NCBI RefSeq assembly: GCF_003477885.1
Contig: NZ_QUEE01000013.1
Location: forward strand, 62,001 to 126,000
Source: Lachnotalea sp. AF33-28
Lineage (GTDB): Bacteria > Bacillota > Clostridia > Lachnospirales > Lachnospiraceae
Reading direction: 5' to 3'
DNA: 64,000 nt
Positions 15,583 through 23,553 of the stretch are shown here, piece after piece (positions within the stretch are counted from its first letter, which is position 1; the number at the start of each line of letters is the position of its first letter). The notes beneath the pieces are model-generated. The model did no database searches, was not told where the DNA came from, and saw only the letters and a list, made by a program, of their open reading frames with translations. Both the position numbers and the translations under genes were made by a program.

Positions 15583-16506
15583 ATGGGGATGAAAAGGAAA
15601 CAAAAAAATATGACCGATCAGCAGATCGCCATGCGGGTGAGCGCCAACAGCATCGCCGCCAATGTGGTTCTGTCGGCGTTTAAGCTGTTTGCGGGAATCG
15701 CGGCCCATTCCGGCGCCATGGTTTCCGATGCGGTGCATTCGGCATCGGATGTGTTCAGCACGGTCATCGTCATCATCGGATTTCGGATATCCGGCAAGGC
15801 GTCCGATGAGAAGCATCCTTACGGACACGAGCGGATGGAATGCGTGGCCTCCATACTGCTTGCGGTGGTGCTGTGCGCCACCGGCGCAGGAATCGGACTG
15901 GGAGGAATTGAAAACATCAGCCGAGGCAGCTATACACAGCTGGAGGTCCCGGGCATGCTGGCTATGGCTGCGGCAGTCATATCCATCATAGTGAAAGAAG
16001 CGATGTACTGGTATACCAGGTATGCGGCGAGAAAGATCAATTCTACCTCATTGATGGCGGATGCATGGCATCACCGCTCAGATGCCCTGTCCTCGGTCGG
16101 AAGCCTGATCGGCATATTGGGCGCGAGGCTTGGCTTTCCGGTCATGGACCCCTTGGCCAGTGTTGTGATCTGTGTGTTTATCATAAAGGCGTCCGTGGAT
16201 ATCTTTAAGGATGCCGTTGAGAAAATGACCGATGAGTCCTGCGACAGCCAGATTGTGTCGGGCATGCGCGAACTGGTCAGCAGCCAGGACGGGGTCTTGG
16301 GACTGGATGAACTGAAAACCAGGATGTTCGGATCCAGGATCTATGTGGATATTGAGATCAGCGCGTATGGCGGTCAGACGCTGGATGAAGCTCACAGAAT
16401 CGCAGAGCGGGTGCATGACGCCGTAGAAGGAGGCTATCCGCGCGTCAAACACTGTATGGTGCATGTGAACCCCATATCAGAGGAGAGGACAGATACGGAG
16501 GAATAA
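15583..16506 (+). CDS. Cation diffusion facilitator (Ni/Co/Zn efflux)
   Basis: This protein of about 307 residues has the six-helix CDF fold. Metal-site residues appear in SDAVHSASD (helix II) and ADAWHHRSDALSS (helix V), and a cytoplasmic domain follows (SDIIGI-like region absent; QDGVLGLDELKTRMFGSRIYVDIEIS present). It exchanges divalent metal for protons across the membrane. AAGGAGAGG at 15565-15573 suits ATG 15583; GTG 15577 is an alternative. The NiCo riboswitch upstream points to nickel and cobalt as the physiological signals and probable substrates. Confidence 0.92.
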   Translation: MGMKRKQKNMTDQQIAMRVSANSIAANVVLSAFKLFAGIAAHSGAMVSDAVHSASDVFSTVIVIIGFRISGKASDEKHPYGHERMECVASILLAVVLCATGAGIGLGGIENISRGSYTQLEVPGMLAMAAAVISIIVKEAMYWYTRYAARKINSTSLMADAWHHRSDALSSVGSLIGILGARLGFPVMDPLASVVICVFIIKASVDIFKDAVEKMTDESCDSQIVSGMRELVSSQDGVLGLDELKTRMFGSRIYVDIEISAYGGQTLDEAHRIAERVHDAVEGGYPRVKHCMVHVNPISEERTDTEE

Positions 16507-16594
16507 GCGCTGTGTTACTGTTTACAGTTACAATAACCTGTCCTGTCTTGCTTTGTCGGTGTATGATCGAAAACTGTGATCAGTACCTCTTCTC

Positions 16595-16623
16595 TTGCAG
16601 GATCGCGTTTATCCTGTTATACT
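16595..16623 (+). promoter_or_regulatory. Promoter of the oxidoreductase / aldo-keto reductase pair
   Basis: TTGCAG (16595-16600) and TATACT (16618-16623) are 17 bases apart, about 75 bases before the next gene. Confidence 0.55.
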
Positions 16624-16696
16624 AAAACTATGTATGAGGGTGTCCGAATGCAGCGAAGCAGCGTGAGAGTACTATAGGAAAAAGAGGGTAGATAGA

Positions 16697-17668
16697 ATGA
16701 AAATAGCGGTATTGGGAGCGGGCGGCGTTGCGAAGGACATGGCCGCCACGCTGGTTTTGATGAAGGACGTGGAGAGATACGCCGTGGCGGCCAGAGACTA
16801 TGACCGTGCAAAGGCATTTGCAGAGCAATACGGATTTAAAAAAGCGTACGGATCTTATCGAGAACTGACAGAAGATCCGGAGGTGGAGCTGGTCTATATC
16901 GCCACGCCCCATTCCCATCACTATGAACATGCAACGCTCTGTCTGGAGCATGGGAAGCACGTGCTGTGCGAAAAGGCTTTTACGGCTAATGCGGGGCAGG
17001 CGGAAAAACTGATCGAATTGGCAGAGAGCAGACATTTGCTGGTTGCGGAAGCGATCTGGACACGCTATCAGCCCATGAGCGCGCTGCTCCAGGAGATCAT
17101 ACAGAGCGGAGAGATAGGAGAGGTCACTTCCGTGACGGCCAGCTTCGGCGTTCCGCTGTTTCACGTGCAGAGGATGACCGATCCGGAGCTGGCCGGAGGC
17201 GCGCTTCTGGATCTGGGCGTATACCCGATCACGTTCGCGTCCATCGTGCTGGGCGGCGAGGTGAAAGAGGCGGTGACCGCGGCTGTTCTGACGGACAGGC
17301 ATGTGGATGCCAGAAACAGCATTACACTGATCTATGAAGGCGGACAGATGGCGGTCCTTAACAGCAATATGGAGAGCTTCACCGATTCCAGGGGCGTGGT
17401 AAACGGCACAAAGGGATACATCGTGGTGGAGGGCATCAACAATTTCCGTGAGATCAGGGTTTATGTGCCCGGCAAAAATCAGGAGAAGCGCTATGGACGT
17501 CCGGCAGATCAGATCTCAGGCTATGAATACGAGGTGCGTTCCGCAATGAAAGCCATCCGGGAGGGGCATACCGAATGCCCGGAGATGCCGCATCATGAGA
17601 TCCTGCGCGTCATGAAGCTCATGGACGGTTTGAGAGAGAAATGGGGAGTGCGCTTCCCGTTTGAATAA
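16697..17668 (+). CDS. Gfo/Idh/MocA family oxidoreductase
   Basis: This 323-residue enzyme has an N-terminal Rossmann domain (GAGGVAKDMAATLV, residues 7-20) and the family signature HGKHVLCEKAFTANAGQAEKL near residue 90. The C-terminal alpha/beta domain holds the substrate-binding site (GGALLDLGVYPI). Members oxidise or reduce sugars and related polyols with NAD(P). It lies 39 bases before an Fe-S aldo-keto reductase gene, suggesting they act on related substrates. The start follows AAAGAGGG. Confidence 0.9.
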   Translation: MKIAVLGAGGVAKDMAATLVLMKDVERYAVAARDYDRAKAFAEQYGFKKAYGSYRELTEDPEVELVYIATPHSHHYEHATLCLEHGKHVLCEKAFTANAGQAEKLIELAESRHLLVAEAIWTRYQPMSALLQEIIQSGEIGEVTSVTASFGVPLFHVQRMTDPELAGGALLDLGVYPITFASIVLGGEVKEAVTAAVLTDRHVDARNSITLIYEGGQMAVLNSNMESFTDSRGVVNGTKGYIVVEGINNFREIRVYVPGKNQEKRYGRPADQISGYEYEVRSAMKAIREGHTECPEMPHHEILRVMKLMDGLREKWGVRFPFE

Positions 17669-17707
17669 ATGCGGCTGCAACACACTGCAGGGAAAGGAAA
17701 GAGATTT

Positions 17708-18724
17708 ATGCAGCAGGTTACATTAGGAAAAACAGGTATTACAGTGAACAAAAACGGATTCGGCGCTCTGCCGATCCAGCGGATACCCGTGGAGGATGCG
17801 GTCTATCTGCTCCACAAAGCTTACGAACACGGCATCACCTTTTTTGATACGGCAAGGTCATATTCGGATAGTGAGGAAAAGCTGGGGAAAGCCTTTGGTG
17901 ATAATAGCTTGCGCAGCAGGATCTATATAGCGACCAAGACGCCCGCCCAGAACGCGGCAGATTTTTGGAAAGATCTGGAGACAAGCCTGAAGCTGTTAAA
18001 GACGGATTATGTAGATCTGCTCCAGTTCCATAATCCGGCATTCTGCCCGAAGCCGGGTGATGGAAGCGGGCTCTATGAAGCCATGCTGGAAGCGAAGGCA
18101 CAGGGGAAGGTACGCTTTATCGGAATCACGAATCACAGGATCAAGGTAGCCATGGAAGCGGTGGAATCAGGACTCTACGATACGATGCAGTTCCCCTTCT
18201 CCTACCTGGCCGCCGATCAGGAGAGGGAGCTCGTGGAAGCGTGCCGAAGGGCGGATATGGGATTTATCGCCATGAAGGCGCTGTCCGGCGGCCTGATCAC
18301 CAACTCGGCAGCAGCTTATGCCTATCTGGCTCAGTTTGACAACGTGCTGCCGATCTGGGGCGTACAGAAGGAAGCGGAGCTGGATGAATTCCTTTCCTAC
18401 ATAGATAACCCGCCGGTATTAAACGATAAGCTTACAGAGGTGATTGATAAAGACCGTAAGATGCTGGCCGGTAATTTCTGCCGCGGCTGCGGCTATTGCC
18501 AGCCGTGCCCAGCCGGGATTGAGATCCAGAACAGCGCCAGGATGTCTCTGCTGCTGCGCCGTTCCCCCGCGGCCCCCTATCTGACGCCGGAGTGGCAGGA
18601 GAAAATGAAACGCATCGAAAACTGCATTCACTGCAACCACTGCGTGAACCACTGTCCCTATGGTCTGGATACGCCGAAGCTTTTGAAAGAAAATTATGAG
18701 GATTATAAGACATTTATAAAATAG
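17708..18724 (+). CDS. Aldo/keto reductase with C-terminal 4Fe-4S motifs
   Basis: The 338-residue product has an aldo-keto reductase barrel (about residues 1-250; FFDTARSYSDSEEKLG holds the catalytic Asp-Tyr) and a C-terminal ferredoxin-like region with two cysteine clusters: CRGCGYCQPCPAG and CIHCNHCVNHCPYG. This combination is common in anaerobes and suggests electron transfer through Fe-S clusters in addition to NAD(P)H. ATG 17708 follows GGAAAGGAAAGAG; the longer frame to 17669 lacks a site. It is probably in an operon with the oxidoreductase encoded at 16697. Confidence 0.9.
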   Translation: MQQVTLGKTGITVNKNGFGALPIQRIPVEDAVYLLHKAYEHGITFFDTARSYSDSEEKLGKAFGDNSLRSRIYIATKTPAQNAADFWKDLETSLKLLKTDYVDLLQFHNPAFCPKPGDGSGLYEAMLEAKAQGKVRFIGITNHRIKVAMEAVESGLYDTMQFPFSYLAADQERELVEACRRADMGFIAMKALSGGLITNSAAAYAYLAQFDNVLPIWGVQKEAELDEFLSYIDNPPVLNDKLTEVIDKDRKMLAGNFCRGCGYCQPCPAGIEIQNSARMSLLLRRSPAAPYLTPEWQEKMKRIENCIHCNHCVNHCPYGLDTPKLLKENYEDYKTFIK

Positions 18725-18787
18725 GATCCCGCCGCAATGCGATCCTAAGCGGAGCGTCTCCTATTCATAGGCCGTACTTTCTATGAA
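18724..18787 (-). repeat. Terminator-like dispersed repeat, copy C (reverse orientation)
   Basis: On the minus strand the unit reads a hairpin TTTCATAG/CCTATGAA followed by the core GCTCCGCTTAGGATCG and CATTGCGGCGGGATCC. It begins at the stop codon of the aldo-keto reductase gene. Confidence 0.6.
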
Positions 18788-18803
18788 ATAAAACAAATAG
18801 AAC

Positions 18804-18842
18804 GAAAAAAAGCCGCCCTTTCTCTCTATAAAAAGGACGGCT
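18804..18842 (-). terminator. Terminator of pyrBI
   Basis: The stem AGCCGCCCTTT (18811-18821) / AAAGGACGGCT (18832-18842), with one mismatch, is followed on the minus strand by a run of T (18811-18805). Confidence 0.8.
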
Positions 18843-18851
18843 GTTGTTTCG

Positions 18852-19274
18852 TTATTTATATTTCTCTTCGCAGTACATACAGCGGTAGGTCTGCGTCTTT
18901 TCATCGGAAAGCAGGAATACATGGGGCAGCTCCTGCTCGATGGAGGTGATGCAGCGGGGATTCTTGCATTTGATCACGTTGGTCAGCTTCTTGGGCAGCT
19001 TCAGGCGCTTCTTTTCTGCAATCCGTTCATCTTTGATGATGTTGACCGTGATATCCGGATCAATGAATCCGATCACATCCAGATCAATGACATCCAGCCC
19101 GCCTTCTATTTTGATGATGTCTTTGCGGCCCAGCTTTTTGCTGCGCGCATTTTTGATGATCGCCACCTGGCAGTCCAGTTCTCCAAGGCCCATATAGCGG
19201 TAGATATCCATGCTCTTGCCTGCGGGGATGTGGTCCAGTACGATTCCTTCTTTTAATCCTGATATGTTTAACAT
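18852..19274 (-). CDS. pyrI: Aspartate carbamoyltransferase regulatory subunit
   Basis: The 140-residue product is the PyrI chain of aspartate transcarbamoylase. The N-terminal nucleotide-binding domain begins LNISGLKEGIVLDHIPAGKS; the C-terminal zinc domain has four cysteines (CKNPRC and CMYC) that hold Zn and contact the catalytic chain. It confers allosteric control by CTP and ATP on pyrimidine synthesis. Its start overlaps the pyrB stop by seven bases, and a GGAGGTGAAG site lies within pyrB. Confidence 0.95.
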   Translation of the reverse strand: MLNISGLKEGIVLDHIPAGKSMDIYRYMGLGELDCQVAIIKNARSKKLGRKDIIKIEGGLDVIDLDVIGFIDPDITVNIIKDERIAEKKRLKLPKKLTNVIKCKNPRCITSIEQELPHVFLLSDEKTQTYRCMYCEEKYK

Positions 19275-20191
19275 GGTCTCTTCACCTCCAGCAATGTCAT
19301 GATCAAAGCCATCCGGACATAGACGCCGTATTGAACCTGGCGGAAGTATGCGGCTCTCGGATCATCGTCCACCTCCACAGATATTTCATTGACGCGGGGC
19401 AGGGGATGAAGCACCAGCATATCTTCCTTTCCCAGCGCCATCTTCGCATTATCCAGGATGTAGCAGTCTTTCATGCGGATATATTCCTCTTCATTAAAAA
19501 AGCGCTCTCTCTGCACGCGGGTCATGTAGAGGATATCCAGATGGGGCATGGCGGCCTCCAGGTCGGTGACCTCCTCATATTCCACATGGTTGGCATTCAG
19601 CACACTTTCACGGATGTAGTCGGGAATTTTGAGCTCGGCCGGAGAGATCAGTATAAACTTGATGCCTTCATAACGGACCAGGGCATGAATCAGCGAATGC
19701 ACGGTGCGGCCGAATTTCAGGTCTCCGCACAGGCCCACGGTCATATCCTTTAACCGGCCCTTCAGGGAACGGATAGTCATAAGATCTGTCAGAGTCTGTG
19801 TGGGGTGCTGATGGCCGCCGTCACCGGCGTTGATTACGGGGATAGAAGATTTGGAGGCGGCAACCAGAGCGGAGCCCTCCTTTGGATGCCTCATGGCACA
19901 GATATCGGAATAGCAGGATATCATGCGTATGGTGTCGGATACACTTTCACCTTTGGCTGCAGAGCTGGATGCTGCGGAAGAAAATCCCAGAACGCTGCCG
20001 CCCAGGCTTAACATGGCAGATTCGAAGCTTAAACGGGTCCGGGTGCTTGGCTCATAAAACAGTGTGGCCAGCTTTTTCCCGGCGCAGACATGCGCATAGG
20101 TATCGGGGCGCTTCTCGATATCGGCGGCCAGATCCATCAGCTCGTCCAGCTCCTCGGTGGAAAAGTCTAAAGGACTAAGTAAATGTCTCAT
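19268..20191 (-). CDS. pyrB: Aspartate carbamoyltransferase catalytic subunit
   Basis: The 307-residue enzyme joins carbamoyl phosphate and aspartate in the second step of pyrimidine synthesis. The carbamoyl-phosphate motif FYEPSTRTRLSFE (about residue 50) and HPTQTLTDLMTI (about residue 132) are diagnostic, as is VLHPLPRVNEIS near the C terminus. The start follows AAGGAGAGAAAG. It forms an operon with pyrI and has its own promoter; no PyrR-type attenuator is seen in the short leader. Confidence 0.97.
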   Translation of the reverse strand: MRHLLSPLDFSTEELDELMDLAADIEKRPDTYAHVCAGKKLATLFYEPSTRTRLSFESAMLSLGGSVLGFSSAASSSAAKGESVSDTIRMISCYSDICAMRHPKEGSALVAASKSSIPVINAGDGGHQHPTQTLTDLMTIRSLKGRLKDMTVGLCGDLKFGRTVHSLIHALVRYEGIKFILISPAELKIPDYIRESVLNANHVEYEEVTDLEAAMPHLDILYMTRVQRERFFNEEEYIRMKDCYILDNAKMALGKEDMLVLHPLPRVNEISVEVDDDPRAAYFRQVQYGVYVRMALIMTLLEVKRPC

Positions 20192-20244
20192 CTTTCTCTC
20201 CTTTTATGTGTATTGTTTATTACGGTACTTACGACATTCACTAT

Positions 20245-20273
20245 ATTATATATGATAATGCAGAGAACTTCAA
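20245..20273 (-). promoter_or_regulatory. Promoter of pyrBI
   Basis: Read on the minus strand, TTGAAG (20273-20268) and TATAAT (20250-20245) are spaced by 17 bases. Confidence 0.7.
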
Positions 20274-20374
20274 GGACGATTTAAAGGGGGGAATCATCAG
20301 AACGCTGTCCTTGGGCATATACTGTAGATATGGCGCAGCGAGTGCTTGAGAACAAAGGGAAAGAGGCCTGGCAG

Positions 20375-21079
20375 ATGAAATGGAAGAATGTTTTGCTGTG
20401 TGCCCTGGTATGTGTTCTGAACGGATGTCTGATACTGGGGCTGTTTACGATACAGAGAGAGATAGGCGTGGGCGATCTGGCTGCAGATTCAGGGGAGGTG
20501 GCACCCTTTACAAAAGAGGAAGAAACAAAATATGTAGCGCTGACATTTGATGATGGTCCCCATGCCCGGTATACGGAGGAGCTGCTTGACGGTCTTAAGG
20601 AGAGAGGGGTACGGGCCACTTTCTTTTTGATCGGTAAGAGCATAGAGGGAAATGAAGATGTGATCAAACGCATGTCCCAGGAAGGGCATCTGATCGGTAA
20701 CCATACATATTCCCATGTGCAGCTCTCCAAGGAGACGGTGGAGAGCGCGGTGCAGGAAATCGAAAAAACCAATCAGGAGATATTTGCGGTGACAGGAAAG
20801 GTGCCGGAATACATACGTCCCCCTTTCGGTTCCTGGAACTCAAAACTGGACGATCAGGTGGAGATGACAGTGGTGCTGTGGACGGTGGACCCCCTGGACT
20901 GGAAGACGCAAAATACCCAGTACGTCGTGAACCATATAAAAAAGAACGTAAAAAACAATTCCATCATACTCCTGCACGATGTCTACAAAACATCCGTACA
21001 GGCAGCCCTGGAAATCGTGGACTGCCTGCAGGAGGAAGGGTATGAATTTGTGACAGTGGATGAACTGATGCTGGAATGA
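20375..21079 (+). CDS. Polysaccharide deacetylase (NodB/PdaA type)
   Basis: The 234-residue protein has an N-terminal membrane anchor (about residues 5-25) and an extracytoplasmic NodB domain. Catalytic motifs are TFDDGPH (metal Asp), HTYSH (metal His), RPPFGSWN and LLHD. It probably removes acetyl groups from peptidoglycan or another cell-surface glycan. ATG 20375 is preferred, with GGAAAGAGG before it; the ATG at 20330 has no ribosome site. It is divergent from pyrBI. Confidence 0.88.
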   Translation: MKWKNVLLCALVCVLNGCLILGLFTIQREIGVGDLAADSGEVAPFTKEEETKYVALTFDDGPHARYTEELLDGLKERGVRATFFLIGKSIEGNEDVIKRMSQEGHLIGNHTYSHVQLSKETVESAVQEIEKTNQEIFAVTGKVPEYIRPPFGSWNSKLDDQVEMTVVLWTVDPLDWKTQNTQYVVNHIKKNVKNNSIILLHDVYKTSVQAALEIVDCLQEEGYEFVTVDELMLE

Positions 21080-21089
21080 GAAGTTCTGG

Positions 21090-21123
21090 TACTGCAGGCG
21101 CCTGATCATTGCGCCATGCAGTA
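21090..21123. terminator. Hairpin between convergent genes
   Basis: The stem TACTGCAGGCGC (21090-21101) / GCGCCATGCAGTA (21111-21123) has a single bulged A. It could end transcription from both sides, although T runs are weak. Confidence 0.5.
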
Positions 21124-21858
21124 TTAAAGCGCCGGCTTGCCGCAGGACGGGATATTGAGCACATCACGTATCGCCTCACCGGCAATCAGGAGGCCGGCGA
21201 CCGGCGGCACAAAGGAAACGCTTCCCGGCACCGCCCGTTTGGAAGTGTTCTCCTCGGACATAATTCGGGCCGGCAGCGGCTGCTCCCTGGAATAGAGCAC
21301 CTTTAGGCGGGGGATGCCCCTGGCCTTCAGCTCCTTACGCATCACACGGCACAGGGGACAGACGCTGGTTTCATAGATGTCGGCGATCTCAAACAGCTGT
21401 GCATGGAGCTTGTTGCCGGTGCCCATGCAGCTGATTATGGGGGTCTGTCTCTGCCATGCCGCCTGCGCCAGCGCCAGCTTGGCGGATACCGTATCGATGG
21501 CGTCAATGATATAATCAATTCCCTCCGGCAGCACCTCATCTATATTTTCCGGCAGCACAAAGGTCTCAAAAGTAATGACCCTGGCATTTGGATTGATGTC
21601 CGCAATGCGCTGCTTCATCAGATCTGTTTTGTAACATCCGACTGTGCTGTGGTATGCGATGCTCTGCCGGTTGATATTGGTGAGAGAGACCCTGTCGTTG
21701 TCCACCAGAATCAGTGTCCCGATGCCTGCCCTTGCCAGCGCTTCAGCGCAGTGGGATCCCACGCCGCCGATCCCGAACAGGGCGATGGTGGTATTTTTCA
21801 GCCGATTCATAGAATCAGGACCCAGCAGCAGTTCGCTGCGTGAAAATTCGTTTATCAT
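21124..21858 (-). CDS. tcdA: tRNA threonylcarbamoyladenosine dehydratase
   Basis: This 244-residue ThiF/E1-like enzyme matches TcdA (CsdL), which cyclises the t6A base of tRNA. It shows the ATP-binding GIGGVGSHCAEALARAG (about residue 30), DNDRVSLTNINRQ, and a conserved CPLCRVMR segment. The start is placed at 21858, after GGAGG on the minus strand; a longer frame to 21873 has a poorer site. The gene directly follows an oxidoreductase gene (12 bases) on the same strand. Confidence 0.9.
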   Translation of the reverse strand: MINEFSRSELLLGPDSMNRLKNTTIALFGIGGVGSHCAEALARAGIGTLILVDNDRVSLTNINRQSIAYHSTVGCYKTDLMKQRIADINPNARVITFETFVLPENIDEVLPEGIDYIIDAIDTVSAKLALAQAAWQRQTPIISCMGTGNKLHAQLFEIADIYETSVCPLCRVMRKELKARGIPRLKVLYSREQPLPARIMSEENTSKRAVPGSVSFVPPVAGLLIAGEAIRDVLNIPSCGKPAL

Positions 21859-21869
21859 AAAGCCTCCGG

Positions 21870-22940
21870 TCACGGATTCCAGGGCTGCTTTTCGGATACA
21901 ATCTTCTGGTCCGGATGGGAGGCAGCCTGGTTCATCAGCGTATAAATATAAGCATCCTGCATGGTGTCGGTGAATCCCGGGACAGGCTCTGTGCCGGTGT
22001 CCACATAAGTCTTCATATAGCGGAGCAGATCGGCTATGGCGATCTCATCTTCTGTCAGGCCTGTTAGCGGATATTCGGAGCGGTAAAGCAGCTGCCCGCC
22101 CATGGTGACAGCGAGAATGTCCGGGGTGGTGCTGGAAGGCAGCGGACAGATCTGCTGACACACGGGCACATTATCCTCATTGACGTAACGGATCGTATCG
22201 TCGTCCAGCTCTCCCTTCGGCCCCTGGACATTGAGATGGCGGGTGCGGATATAGGAGTGGTACTGAACGCCTCCGAAATCATAAAACGCTGTCTTGCCGC
22301 TTTCGAATTCCAGCGTCAGGCGGACGCGTTCATTATACTCCTTGAGCACGCCTTCCGTGGTGAGCCCGTTTCTCGAATCGGTCTGTACGATGGGCACATA
22401 GTAGCGCTTGCCGAATACCGTGACGGCCTCATTGCCGGTGTTTAAGAACTGCCGGATCAGGCTGGCCGCATGGTAGTCATGCACGGTGGAAATATTCACG
22501 AAATAGGGATCACCCAGAAGCCCCATTCGCACGGCGGCAATTTTTGCTGCGAGGGTAGGGTAGCGGTAATACTGTTCAGCTACCTGGATCTTCCCATTCA
22601 GCCTCTGCCTTGCGTCCCAGAGCCTTAGAAGGTCTCTCAAAGAATCACCGGCGGGCGTCTCTGCCAGCACAGGAACGCCGGCCTGCAGATATTCTATGGA
22701 AACCTTGGCAACAGAAGGCTTGTCCACGGCTACTACCACAAAATCAGGCCGTGTCCTAAGCAGGCGTTCCTTACTGATCGTAGTAGGAATCTGATACTGC
22801 GTGTGGAATCTCTCCGCCTTATCAATACTGCGCAGCAGCATGGCCGTCACCTCAAAATATTCCGGCAGAGCTCTAGCGATCCGAACATAGAACAGCGCCC
22901 TCCACCCGGAACCTACAATAGCAAATCTGATTTTAGACAT
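21870..22940 (-). CDS. Gfo/Idh/MocA family oxidoreductase
   Basis: The 356-residue protein has the N-terminal Rossmann motif IVGSGWRALFYVRIA and GVPVLAETPAG in place of the more usual EKP segment; the conserved lysine of that motif is replaced (AETPAG), so it may be a divergent or non-catalytic member. The C-terminal part matches the family's alpha/beta domain. It starts after AAGGAGGCACT. The substrate is unknown; it could be co-transcribed with tcdA. Confidence 0.8.
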   Translation of the reverse strand: MSKIRFAIVGSGWRALFYVRIARALPEYFEVTAMLLRSIDKAERFHTQYQIPTTISKERLLRTRPDFVVVAVDKPSVAKVSIEYLQAGVPVLAETPAGDSLRDLLRLWDARQRLNGKIQVAEQYYRYPTLAAKIAAVRMGLLGDPYFVNISTVHDYHAASLIRQFLNTGNEAVTVFGKRYYVPIVQTDSRNGLTTEGVLKEYNERVRLTLEFESGKTAFYDFGGVQYHSYIRTRHLNVQGPKGELDDDTIRYVNEDNVPVCQQICPLPSSTTPDILAVTMGGQLLYRSEYPLTGLTEDEIAIADLLRYMKTYVDTGTEPVPGFTDTMQDAYIYTLMNQAASHPDQKIVSEKQPWNP

Positions 22941-22981
22941 AGTGCCTCCTTCTATCCAACCTGTGGATTTAGACCGGTTAT

Positions 22982-23186
22982 GTTACTGTTCAGCTGCCGT
23001 AAACGTTCCGCGCATGGCGGGGCAGGGTATCGTCCTCATAGGGACGCGCTCTCGCTCCGTGAAGCACGCAGCGGTTCTAACGCTGCAAACTACGCAGCGA
23101 AAGTACCGGCGGGCTTCGAGGGATCCCTATGAGGACGATACCCTGCCCCGCCATGCGCTGCTTTATCGGCTGCCGTAAACAGTAAC
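22982..23186. repeat. Large palindromic intergenic element, copy 1
   Basis: A perfect 35-bp inverted repeat (23010-23044 against 23124-23158) is nested inside outer ends GTTACTGTT (22982-22990) and AACAGTAAC (23178-23186). The 79-base interior includes CTCTCGCTCCGTGAAGC. Total length is 205 bp. No ORF of note lies inside. It resembles a miniature mobile element or a folded repeat; a sister copy lies at 40507-40731. Confidence 0.85.
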
Positions 23187-23274
23187 AACGGTTATTAAAT
23201 ATATAAGAATAGTTTAACATATGGAATGATTTTTGGCTAGAAGTATGATATACTACGAAGGCAATGAGCAGTGC

Positions 23275-23343
23275 GGGAATAAACAAATAAGCAGGGGACC
23301 GTTGTGCTCGCACATAAGGTCCCCTGCTTATTTGTTTATTCCC
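23275..23343. repeat. 26-bp perfect inverted repeat (long hairpin)
   Basis: Bases 23275-23300 are the exact reverse complement of 23318-23343, with a 17-base loop that is itself partly paired (TTGTGC/GCACA). No T run follows, so it is not a typical terminator. Confidence 0.85.
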
Positions 23344-23363
23344 ATAGGGCGAAGCCCGTGAGC

Positions 23364-23498
23364 GAGACGAAGCGCAGCGGAGTCGAGCTGCACAGCGGAC
23401 TTATGGGCGAGACGTGCCGCAGCGGAGTCGAGCTGCACAGCGGACTCATGGCCGAGACATGCCGCAGCGGAGTCGAGCTGCACAGCGGACTTCCGGGC
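23364..23498 (+). repeat. Three tandem 45-bp repeats upstream of rarA
   Basis: Units start at 23364, 23409 and 23454, each beginning GAGAC and containing GCAGCGGAGTCGAGCTGCAC. Each can fold into a small hairpin (AGTC..GCTG/CAGC..GACT). The period is a multiple of three but the region has no convincing coding start, so it is treated as non-coding. Nothing else is seen between 23187 and 23553 apart from the hairpin at 23275. Confidence 0.85.
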
Positions 23499-23553
23499 TG
23501 CCCCGCCCGCCCCTTTTTTAAATCCCACCAAACGAAACGGAGGCCACCCCACC

